A stretch of DNA of 64,000 nt from Kitasatospora sp. NBC_01246. Its GTDB lineage: Bacteria > Actinomycetota > Actinomycetes > Streptomycetales > Streptomycetaceae. The stretch spans positions 1 through 64,000 of the forward strand of contig NZ_CP108485.1 in NCBI RefSeq assembly GCF_036226505.1, read 5' to 3'. The position numbers were made by a program, and so were the translations under genes. The notes beneath the pieces were generated by a model that was not told the origin of the DNA, searched no databases, and saw only the letters and a list, made by a program, of their open reading frames with translations. The number at the start of each line of letters is the position of its first letter. Positions within the stretch are counted from its first letter, which is position 1. Positions 57,897 through 64,000 of this stretch are shown here, piece by piece.

Positions 57897-58439
57897 TCAG
57901 GCCAGGCTCACGAGGAACGAGTCCCTGTCCTCGGTGACGGTGCACCCGTGCTTCGCGGCGAACGCCTGCAGCACGGCCAGGGTCGCCTCCCGGGCACCGC
58001 CGTCCCGCCACGGGTCGCGCCCGGCCCGCTCGGCGATTCGCTGAGCGGCATACGTCAGATACCACCAGTGGACATGGACCGCCGCCCCGCTCACGAAGGC
58101 CACCACCCCTCCGCGCGCCGCGTAGCCCGGCTCGAACATGTGCTTGCCGTCCAACACGTCGTCGGCGGCGCGCAGCGCCTCCCGGACCGGCTCCAGCAGC
58201 CCCTCCACCTTGGCACCGAAGGCCCGGTTGTCGTCCATGATCTGCTGCGCCTCGGCGTCGGTCACAGGCTCGAAGTGGGCCCAGTGACCGCTGCGCTCGT
58301 AGGTGATCTCCACCGAGCCGTCGGTGTGGCGCACCGAGGTGTTGCCCGTGTAGCCAGCGGCCGTGTCCACCGATTCGGCGAGGCAGAGGATCCAGCCTCC
58401 GTGCTCGCTGCGGCTCTTGTAGTAGTCGGGGTTCGCCAT
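57897..58439 (-). CDS. Hypothetical protein, 180 aa
   Basis: First gene after element 4. YYKSRSEHGGWILCLAESVD, SVRHTDGSVEITYERSGHWA, FEPVTDAEAQQIMDDNRAFG, HVHWWYLTYAAQRIAERAGR, CTVTEDRDSFLVSLA. AGGAGGAA before ATG is a strong ribosome site. Unknown. Confidence 0.6.
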   Translation of the reverse strand: MANPDYYKSRSEHGGWILCLAESVDTAAGYTGNTSVRHTDGSVEITYERSGHWAHFEPVTDAEAQQIMDDNRAFGAKVEGLLEPVREALRAADDVLDGKHMFEPGYAARGGVVAFVSGAAVHVHWWYLTYAAQRIAERAGRDPWRDGGAREATLAVLQAFAAKHGCTVTEDRDSFLVSLA

Positions 58440-58454
58440 GGGTTCCTCCTGGGT

Positions 58455-58514
58455 GGTTCGTTGTCGGTGGCTCCACTCTCGCATATACAACTTCCATCTT
58501 GCAAGTTGTTTATA
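58455..58514 (-). promoter_or_regulatory. Early regulatory element, copy 4
   Basis: Arms CATATACAACTT (58482-58493) / AAGTTGTTTATA (58503-58514), two mismatches. Promoter TTGCAA-18-GAGAGT, same leader, 42 nt to ATG 58439. Confidence 0.85.
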
Positions 58515-58686
58515 GATTGCTCACGCCCGCCCACCCGCACCGACATGCCGAAGTGTGGCCACAGCACCCGCCCCCACCTGCGACGATGCGCCAGCCTCCC
58601 CGCGGGCACACCCCTACGCAGCAGGCCGGCCTCCCGGGTGCAGACAGATCGGCCCGCCGTCCGGTCGACGGCGGGCGGACAGGAAC

Positions 58687-58947
58687 TCAGTCGCGGGCGT
58701 CCCTCGCGAGCGCGGCGGCGCACCGGCCGCCGTCCTCGGCGCTGAAGAAGTCCGCGTCACACCCGGTGCCGCAGTCGGGGCATGCCCAGCCGTTGCAACC
58801 GTCGGCGGTGCAGCCAGCGAAGTAGCCGGCGCCGCCGCAGTCGGGGCAACCACGGTCGTCGACGGTGTCGTGCGCGGAGAACGGGTTGGTAATGGCGGCG
58901 TCGACGGGGCCGCGGCCGAGGTCGACGGTGAAACGGATCTCGCTCAC
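58687..58947 (-). CDS. DnaJ-like zinc-finger protein, 86 aa
   Basis: C-x-x-C-x-G pairs GCPDCGGAGYFAGCTADGCN, then GWACPDCGTGCDADFF, typical of a DnaJ-type or rubredoxin-like double zinc fold. N-terminus is a beta hairpin (EIRFTVDLGRGPVDAAITN). GTG start. Fourth gene of the element-5 group. Confidence 0.65.
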   Translation of the reverse strand: MSEIRFTVDLGRGPVDAAITNPFSAHDTVDDRGCPDCGGAGYFAGCTADGCNGWACPDCGTGCDADFFSAEDGGRCAAALARDARD

Positions 58948-59016
58948 GGTGGTGTCCTTCGGGTTGGGCCGCCCACGCGTGCGGGCGGCGGTGTTGGGCT
59001 TCGGGGCGTCAGCTGG

Positions 59017-59241
59017 TCAGAGCCGGGCGGCGAGGAGTCGGGCGCGGACCTCGGCGACCGTGTCGAGGTGCCACAGCGGGCCGACGGCCGTGCTGGTGAT
59101 GTCTGCGGCCTCGGTGAGCGCCTCGGCCCGGTGGTTGTCGATCAGCCGCTCGATCCGGGCGCGGGCGTCGGCGTGCTCGGGGCCGTCGGGGTCTTCGCCG
59201 CCGAGCAGTTCGGCGAGGAGGGCATCGCGGGCGGTGGTCAT
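59017..59241 (-). CDS. Small helical protein, 74 aa
   Basis: TTARDALLAELLGGEDPDGP, HADARARIERLIDNHRAEAL, LWHLDTVAEVRARLLAARL. All helical, no motif. Third in its group. Confidence 0.55.
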   Translation of the reverse strand: MTTARDALLAELLGGEDPDGPEHADARARIERLIDNHRAEALTEAADITSTAVGPLWHLDTVAEVRARLLAARL

Positions 59242-59304
59242 GGCGCATCTCCGTGGTGGGTGAGTGTGGCGGGCGGCCGGCAAGTGGCGGCCGCCCGAAG
59301 GGTG

Positions 59305-59535
59305 CTAAGAGGTGCACTTGTGGGGCTTCATGCCGAGCACGAAGTAGCGGCGAAGGGTGGGGTTTTCGCGGGTGGCCCATCGCCCGCACGCCTCGACGTC
59401 GCAGAGGTACCAGCGGCCCGTACGGGTGCTCCTGCGCCAGGCAAGCTTGTCGTCACCGCACCGGCGACAGGCGGCGAGCTTGGTGATCTCGCAGGCGTTG
59501 TTGAGGGGGTGGCCGGTGGGATTGAAGTGCTCCAT
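59305..59535 (-). CDS. Zinc-ribbon protein, 76 aa
   Basis: CRRCGDDKLAWRRSTRTGRW, then YLCDVEACGRWATREN: a four-Cys ribbon with a basic loop. The end reads FVLGMKPHKCTS. ATG 59535. Might bind DNA or RNA. Confidence 0.6.
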   Translation of the reverse strand: MEHFNPTGHPLNNACEITKLAACRRCGDDKLAWRRSTRTGRWYLCDVEACGRWATRENPTLRRYFVLGMKPHKCTS

Positions 59536-59634
59536 GGCGGGGCGTCCTCGGGTGATGGTCGTCGTGCAGGGCACGGTGTTCGGCGTCGAAGGAGGGCCGG
59601 GCGGCCGACGGTTGGCGGCCGCCCGGGCTGCTGG

Positions 59635-61257
59635 CTACTCGGTGGTCTTGGCGAGCTTGCGGCAGGCCCCGCACTCGGTGGTGCTGGTGATCTGCTCGGG
59701 CGTCGCCCGGATGGTCAGCCCCTGGTCCCGGGAGAACTCGCAGAGGCCGAGGCCGTCGGGTGCGGCGCGGTGGCGCTTGCGGGCAGCTGCTCCGGCGAGC
59801 AGCCACACCGGCTCGTTCCCGGCCACCGGGGCCGTCGGGCCAGTGGGGTCCGGCGCCGCCGTCTGCGCGGACGGGGCGGTCGGCTTGGCGTCCGGCACCC
59901 AGATCTGTCCGTCCAGGACGGTCCACGCCCCCAGGTCCGTGCCGGTGAGCATGGCGGCCGCCCAGTGCTCCGTGATGATGCTGAAGACGCCCGGCGCGTC
60001 GGAGCTGCGGTCGAGGACGTCCGCGCTGCTGGTGTGGAACGCCGCCCACACGCCGGAGGGGAAGCGGCGCGCGGTGTAGCCGCCCTGGCGGGCACCGTCG
60101 GGCTGTACGACGGTGCACAGGAACGTCGTCACGCCGTCGGCCGCCGTCCTTCCGGTGGTCCGTTCGAGGTGGGCGGACGACGCGAGGTTCAGAAGCGCCG
60201 GGGTGGGCTCGCCGTCGGCCTCGAAGGGCGCTGCCTGACGGGCGATTGCCTTGGGCAGGGTGTTCAGTTCGACGTGCAGCGCATCGAGCGCTGCGGTCAG
60301 CTTGGCCACCAGGCCCGCGCGGTCGACCGGTGCGGGGGCGGCCGACTCGTCCGGCTGCGTTCCCGTGGGGGGAAAGGCCTCGAGCACGTTGGCGGGGATG
60401 ACGTCGGCCAGGGTGGGCGCGGTCCGGCCTTCGGGCAGGGACTCGGTGTAGAAGGCCCACCGCTCGCTCTGGGCCCCGGCCTTGGCATCCTCAGCGAGGA
60501 TGACACCGGTGTTGCCCTCGGCCCACCCGATGAGATCCCCGTTGCGGGTCACGGTGGTTCCCCACCCGTACTGGGCGTCGAAGCGCCCCGGGACGGCGCA
60601 CAGGACGCACACGAGGGGCATCGCGCGCCCGGCGGCCTCGGCGGCCTCCGGCGTCTCGCAGGTGCAGCCGCGCTTGTCGGCCTCGGGGTCGATGGCCGTC
60701 TGGGCCTCCAGGATCTCGCGCAACTTGGCCAGGCTCGGGCGACGGATCTTGGTGTCGTCGATGTCGAGCGAGGATGCGGCGCTGTCGTACCGGAAGCCGC
60801 GCTCACCGCCGACCCAGGTGGCCAGGATCGCGATCTGGCCCGCCTCGGTGAGTGCGGTCAGGCCCACCCGCCACAGGTCTGCGGTCTGCCCTTCCGCTCC
60901 GGCGGGGACGAACGTCGAATCCCGCTCCCAGTTCTGGCTCTTGGCGGTGACCATAAGGTCGGTGACGCTCGCCGGAACGGCAGGGAGGGTGACCGGGGCC
61001 GCAGCCGGGCCGGTGGCGGGCTCAGGTGCGGCAGCGGGGACGGCGGTCGTGGGAGTGACCGTGGCGGCGTGCGCGGCCCGGTACTTCTCCCACACGGCGT
61101 CGGCCGTACGGCCGGTGTAGGTGCCGTGACGGCCGGTCAGGGTGAAGTCGGTGCCGGTGAAGACGGAGGTCAAAATCTCGTCGCCCACGCGGCGGGTCGG
61201 TCCGAGTGCGGTGACCGTGGGGTTGGTCACGGGGGTGGGGCTGGTGATGGTGTTCAC
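59635..61257 (-). CDS. Large early protein of unknown function, 540 aa
   Basis: First gene after element 5 and the largest of this region. N-terminus FTLTGRHGTYTGRTADAVWE, then an Ala/Pro linker, VTDLMVTAKSQNWERDSTFV, GCTCETPEAAEAAGRAMPLV with CVLCAV, IIPANVLEAFPPTGTQ-type mid part, and a C-terminal zinc-like piece ending ECGACRKLAKTTE. A truncated paralogue of this last part lies just upstream (61410). No known domain. Confidence 0.65.
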   Translation of the reverse strand: MNTITSPTPVTNPTVTALGPTRRVGDEILTSVFTGTDFTLTGRHGTYTGRTADAVWEKYRAAHAATVTPTTAVPAAAPEPATGPAAAPVTLPAVPASVTDLMVTAKSQNWERDSTFVPAGAEGQTADLWRVGLTALTEAGQIAILATWVGGERGFRYDSAASSLDIDDTKIRRPSLAKLREILEAQTAIDPEADKRGCTCETPEAAEAAGRAMPLVCVLCAVPGRFDAQYGWGTTVTRNGDLIGWAEGNTGVILAEDAKAGAQSERWAFYTESLPEGRTAPTLADVIPANVLEAFPPTGTQPDESAAPAPVDRAGLVAKLTAALDALHVELNTLPKAIARQAAPFEADGEPTPALLNLASSAHLERTTGRTAADGVTTFLCTVVQPDGARQGGYTARRFPSGVWAAFHTSSADVLDRSSDAPGVFSIITEHWAAAMLTGTDLGAWTVLDGQIWVPDAKPTAPSAQTAAPDPTGPTAPVAGNEPVWLLAGAAARKRHRAAPDGLGLCEFSRDQGLTIRATPEQITSTTECGACRKLAKTTE

Positions 61258-61277
61258 GGGGGCCTCTCGGGTTGGGC

Positions 61278-61337
61278 GGTTCGTTGTCGGTGGCCCAACT
61301 CTCGCATAAGCAACTTCCAGTTTGCAAGTTACTTATG
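61278..61337 (-). promoter_or_regulatory. Early regulatory element, copy 5
   Basis: Arms CATAAGCAACTT (61305-61316) / AAGTTACTTATG (61326-61337), one mismatch. Promoter TTGCAA-18-GAGAGT, same leader, 47 nt to GTG 61257. Confidence 0.85.
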
Positions 61338-61409
61338 GGTGCCCCTGCCTACCGGCGCTGCCCGCCGGCCCGTACCGGCCGCCCGGCGCGTGCCGGGCGG
61401 CCGGCCCGC

Positions 61410-61554
61410 TCAAGCGGCCAGGACGGTGTCGACCGGCCCCCTCGGACGCGCGACGGCCTTCCGGCAGGATCCGCACTCGCGTGTCGCCGCGACCTGCTCG
61501 GCCGTAGCCACGAGCGCGAGGGCGGACGTCCGCAAGAACCCGCACAGGCCGCGA
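61410..61554 (-). pseudogene. 3' remnant of a paralogue of the 540-aa gene
   Basis: The frame reads RGLCGFLRTSALALVATAEQ, VAATRECGSCRKAVARPRGP, and stops at 61410. This matches the end of the 540-aa protein (GLCEFSRDQGLTIRATPEQI; TSTTECGACRK). All upstream coding sequence and start are lost. The fragment begins where a half regulatory element ends. Confidence 0.6.
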
Positions 61555-61568
61555 GCAAGTTGTTTATA
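61555..61568 (-). promoter_or_regulatory. Half early element (copy 6)
   Basis: TATAAACAACTTGC on the minus strand, identical to the left half of the other elements up to the core. The -10 half and leader are gone and replaced by paralogue 3' coding sequence. The TAA is the stop of the gene to the right. Confidence 0.75.
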
Positions 61569-61914
61569 GATCGGGGCGAGCCTTCGGACGGCCGTGCCGA
61601 CGCCGGTGCGCGTCCAGCGACGCGACGCCCTCGGGCAGCCGGGCCTGCTCCGGCGCCGGCGCGGGTGGGCGCGCGGTGGCCGCGCACGTCGCCGCGTGCG
61701 GCATGAACCGCCGCTCGTGGGGCGCCTGGGGCAGTTCGGCGGTGGGCACGCGCGAGCGCCAGGTCCCGGTCCCGTCGCAGTAGGCCACCACGTTGCCGCC
61801 CTCGTGCGGGTCGGTGTCGACCAGCTGCAGCACACCGGCGCGGGTGATGGTCCGGCGCACGGTCGCCAGACATCTGCGGCAGAGGCCGAGCCCCTGCCGG
61901 GAGACGGCGCTCAC
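61564..61914 (-). CDS. Cys-containing hypothetical protein, 116 aa
   Basis: SAVSRQGLGLCRRCLATVRR has a CxxC; then GVLQLVDTDPHEGGNVVAYC, DGTGTWRSRVPTAELPQ, and a His/Cys piece (FMPHAATCAATARPPAP). A possible zinc site CxxC...C...H...C. GTG overlaps upstream stop (GTGA). Stop TAA lies in the half element. Confidence 0.6.
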   Translation of the reverse strand: MSAVSRQGLGLCRRCLATVRRTITRAGVLQLVDTDPHEGGNVVAYCDGTGTWRSRVPTAELPQAPHERRFMPHAATCAATARPPAPAPEQARLPEGVASLDAHRRRHGRPKARPDL

Positions 61915-62624
61915 GCCGCGCTCTCGCTCTCGCCCACCGGTGGAAGGCCACGCTCGCGCCGGGCGTGGTCCAGGACGTGGCCCCACTCGTCGGGGTGGCG
62001 GTTGATCAGCAGGGTGACGGCCTCCGCCTGCGCCTCGCTCGCACGGCGGCGCGCGAGGGCGGCCGCCGCGTAGTCGCGGACCGTCGTCGGCGCCGGCTTG
62101 CCGGGATCCGACGTCGGCCGGGCGGACTCGACCAGCGCCCTGGCCTCGAGACGCCGGGCCCGGAGCAGCGCGAGACGCGCACGCGCTTCGCGTCGGCCGG
62201 CGGCCGGACCGTTCGCGGCCGCGGCCTGGACGGCGACCAGCGGCTTGAGGACGTGCAGCCAGTACGCGGCGGCCGCGGGGGTGCGCAGCGCGGCGGCGAG
62301 CTCGGGCGCCAGGAGCTCCTCCAGGTCCTTCAGGACCAGGTGGCGCTGCACGTCGGGGGTGCGGGTGGTGAACCAGCGGACGATCTCGTCGTGGTCGAGG
62401 GGCCGGCCGTCGGGGTGGGTGGGGCTCGCGACGGTGCGGGGCGGGTGGGTGCTGATGTGGAACCAGTCGCAGGACTGGCAGTAGTAGGGGCGCTGGCGGC
62501 GGTAGCCGAGGAGGATCGCGCGGCTGGTGGTGGCTGCTGCGGCGGCCTCGGCGGTGGCGTAGCGGTCCTTGTCGGGGTGGATCGGGCAGGGCTTGGCGGG
62601 TGCGGTGATGGTGGTGGTGCTCAC
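61911..62624 (-). CDS. Zinc-ribbon-containing hypothetical protein, 237 aa
   Basis: N-terminal zinc-like region (KPCPIHPDKDRYATAEAAAA; RRQRPYYCQSCDWFHISTHP) as in small phage proteins, followed by long charged helices (VLKDLEELLAPELAAALRTP; REARARLALLRARRLEARAL; ASEAQAEAVTLLINRHPDEW). GTG start. DNA or RNA binding plausible; unknown. Confidence 0.6.
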   Translation of the reverse strand: MSTTTITAPAKPCPIHPDKDRYATAEAAAAATTSRAILLGYRRQRPYYCQSCDWFHISTHPPRTVASPTHPDGRPLDHDEIVRWFTTRTPDVQRHLVLKDLEELLAPELAAALRTPAAAAYWLHVLKPLVAVQAAAANGPAAGRREARARLALLRARRLEARALVESARPTSDPGKPAPTTVRDYAAAALARRRASEAQAEAVTLLINRHPDEWGHVLDHARRERGLPPVGESESAA

Positions 62625-62692
62625 GGTGGTGTCTCCTCTCCGGGATGCGGGCGGGCCCCCGCCGGCTGGGTGGGCTGGCGGGGGCCGGAGCG

Positions 62693-63025
62693 TCAGAACA
62701 GCGGGATCTGGGCGGGGTCGATGCCGAGGGCGCGCAGCAGGCGTTCGGCGGTGTCGACGGGACCGGAGTGCTTGGCGTCGACGACGTCCTCGTAGAGGGA
62801 GATCGCGAGGGCCCGGATGTCCTCCCCGGGCAGGGGTGCCCCGGGGACGAGGGGCAGCGTGGTGCCGTCCGGCCGGACGACGGCGCTGCGCACGTCGAGC
62901 CTGTCGAGGTGCGGTTCAAGCAGATCGGCGGCCGTACCGGCGGCCAGGGCGTGGTGAAGGGTCTCGCTGTCGAGGGTGATGTGCTGCTCGCCGTGGACGG
63001 TGAGCAGCACGGTCACGGTGTTCAC
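62693..63025 (-). CDS. Hypothetical protein, 110 aa
   Basis: NTVTVLLTVHGEQHITLDSE (beta), TLHHALAAGTAADLLEPHLD, RSAVVRPDGTTLPLVPGAPL, AISLYEDVVDAKHSGPVDTA. GTG overlaps upstream stop (GTGA). Unknown. Confidence 0.6.
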   Translation of the reverse strand: MNTVTVLLTVHGEQHITLDSETLHHALAAGTAADLLEPHLDRLDVRSAVVRPDGTTLPLVPGAPLPGEDIRALAISLYEDVVDAKHSGPVDTAERLLRALGIDPAQIPLF

Positions 63026-63972
63026 AGGTGGCTCCTGCGGGGTACGGGGGCGCTGGCGTGGGTGGGGTCGACGGGCAGGTAGCCGTGGCCCGCGCAGGCG
63101 TTGCAGGCCTTCACCCCCGTCTGCGCCTGGTGGTCGAGCAGGGCGGTGAACTCGGCGTAGAGCCGGTTCCACTCGGTGAGCGCGGCGGCGTAGGTGTCGC
63201 CGTACACCGAGCTGGGGACGGGCAGGCTCAGCGCGAACCGGGCGCTGATCGGCACGGTGCGCGGCCTGCGCAGCTTCCGGCCGTCCTGTCCGTAGTCGGA
63301 CAGCTCCGTCACGGGCTGCTGGAAGGGCAGTCCGATAGCGACGTCCAGGCCCTCGTTCTGGTCCTGCCCGTTCGGGGTCCGCGGGATGCTGGCGAACCGG
63401 ACGAAGGGCAGGGTGTTGGCGTAGTCCCTGACGGCGTCACGCAGGCCGGCGAGGCGGCCGGGGAACCACCACCGGTACTCGGGGTGGTTGGTGAGGGAGT
63501 GGGGCAGGGAGGCGACCCACCGTCTGTCGGCGCTCGTGGGCGGGGCCTCGCCGCCGAGGACGCGCCAGGGGCCGCCCGGAACGGGGCCGGTACGGGTGTC
63601 CTGCTGCTCGTAGACGGCGTGGTAGAAGTCGGGGCTTCCGTGGTGTGAGCGGTCGACGAAACTGTCCCAGTCGTCGGCGGGCACGCTGAGGGGGAGCGCG
63701 GCGGACGCCATGTCGGGGTCGTCGAGGACGTGGGCGGTGACCTTCGCGCGGGGGCGCCAGCTGGCGGTGATCTCGGCGACGGCGTGGGGGGCGGACCACC
63801 ATGCGGTGTCGGGCAGACGGGTGAGGGGCTGGCCGTCGCCGAAGATCCTCACTTCGGTGACGTCGTGGAAGGGCCCGCCCCAGCTGAAGAGGCCGGGCAG
63901 GTGGTAGAGGTGGCGGCCGTCGTCGAGGCGGATCGCGTAGTGCTCGCGCGGGTCGGTGGGCGGGTTGGTCAT
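63022..63972 (-). CDS. Hypothetical protein with C-terminal Cys knuckle, 316 aa
   Basis: Trp/Tyr-rich alpha/beta protein: HYAIRLDDGRHLYHLPGLFS, DTAWWSAPHAVAEITASWRP, DRSHHGSPDFYHAVYEQQDT, HPEYRWWFPGRLAGLRDAVR; the end holds VKACNACAGHGYLPVDP, a CxxCxGxG half-finger. First visible gene of its operon; upstream lies outside the window. No family name. Confidence 0.6.
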   Translation of the reverse strand: MTNPPTDPREHYAIRLDDGRHLYHLPGLFSWGGPFHDVTEVRIFGDGQPLTRLPDTAWWSAPHAVAEITASWRPRAKVTAHVLDDPDMASAALPLSVPADDWDSFVDRSHHGSPDFYHAVYEQQDTRTGPVPGGPWRVLGGEAPPTSADRRWVASLPHSLTNHPEYRWWFPGRLAGLRDAVRDYANTLPFVRFASIPRTPNGQDQNEGLDVAIGLPFQQPVTELSDYGQDGRKLRRPRTVPISARFALSLPVPSSVYGDTYAAALTEWNRLYAEFTALLDHQAQTGVKACNACAGHGYLPVDPTHASAPVPRRSHL

Positions 63973-64000
63973 CGGGTCCTCGGGTGTGCGGGGTCGGCCC

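Noticed and set aside
54459..61337. Early elements as transposon ends, MITEs or CRISPR repeats
   Set aside because: No transposase, no target duplications, spacing is over 1 kb, and all copies sit 42-50 nt before start codons with a promoter inside.
1..64000. Whole window as one intact phage or phage-plasmid genome
   Set aside because: No replication, partition or telomere genes are recognisable, and the left part holds clearly non-phage genes. The late block could still belong to a prophage or phage-plasmid that extends to the right.

Overview
The window is high-GC actinobacterial DNA, most likely from Streptomyces or a close relative. GTG starts, C-ending third positions, 4-bp GTGA/ATGA gene overlaps and Streptomyces-type regulators all point that way. 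It holds a siphophage-type prophage (or phage-plasmid) next to a strip of accessory genes. I saw no rRNA, tRNA, CRISPR array or recognisable attachment site.

Region A, 1-8664, is mixed accessory DNA. It opens with the N-terminal part of an ATP-dependent DNA ligase. A perfect actinobacterial LexA (SOS) box lies in front of a two-gene operon whose second product resembles RecA-like ImuA' proteins. A minus-strand pair follows: a 41-residue Lys/Asp-rich peptide and an enlarged isoaspartyl-type methyltransferase. This is the layout of an imiditide (aspartimide RiPP) cluster. Then comes a minus-strand operon ending in a tyrosine recombinase, with a 14-bp-arm palindrome in front of it.

Region B, 8773-24215, is mostly plus strand. 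It contains a HicA-like toxin behind a nested palindrome, an overlapping operon of unknown proteins, an XRE/TPR-type regulator, a resolvase-like remnant protein, an ATPase-fold protein, two tandem LuxR-type regulators and a divergent large regulator. A three-gene sugar set follows (nucleotide-sugar 4,6-dehydratase, FAD oxidoreductase, DegT aminotransferase), then a tyrosine-recombinase-like protein without its catalytic end and a Ros/MucR-type zinc-finger protein.

Region C, 24433-49590, is a near-complete minus-strand late operon read right to left. The order is small and large terminase, portal, scaffold, decoration protein, lambda-E-type capsid protein, connector and MuF-like genes, tail terminator, tail tube, G/GT chaperone with a GGGAAAA -1 slippery site, a 1493-residue tape measure, distal tail proteins, fibre, papain-like protease, amidase endolysin, holin and a coiled-coil membrane protein. 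A spherulin-4-like protein and an HExxH zincin sit inside the head-to-tail connector genes.

Region D, 49729-52788, is plus strand and interrupts the phage. It carries a lipoprotein gene, an MmyB-type regulator behind a palindrome, and a type III polyketide synthase closed by a 21-bp-stem terminator. These look like lysogenic-conversion (moron) genes.

Region E, 52793-63972, is minus strand and looks like a phage early region of small unknown or zinc-binding proteins. Five near-identical elements sit 42-48 nt upstream of the first gene of five gene groups. Each combines a 33-bp palindrome, an embedded TTGCAA-18-GAGAGT promoter and a conserved leader CACCGACAACGAACC. A sixth, half-deleted copy is fused to the 3' end of a degenerate paralogue. 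This apparent early-gene regulon is the most unusual regulatory structure in the window; the imiditide-like pair is the most unusual biosynthetic one.
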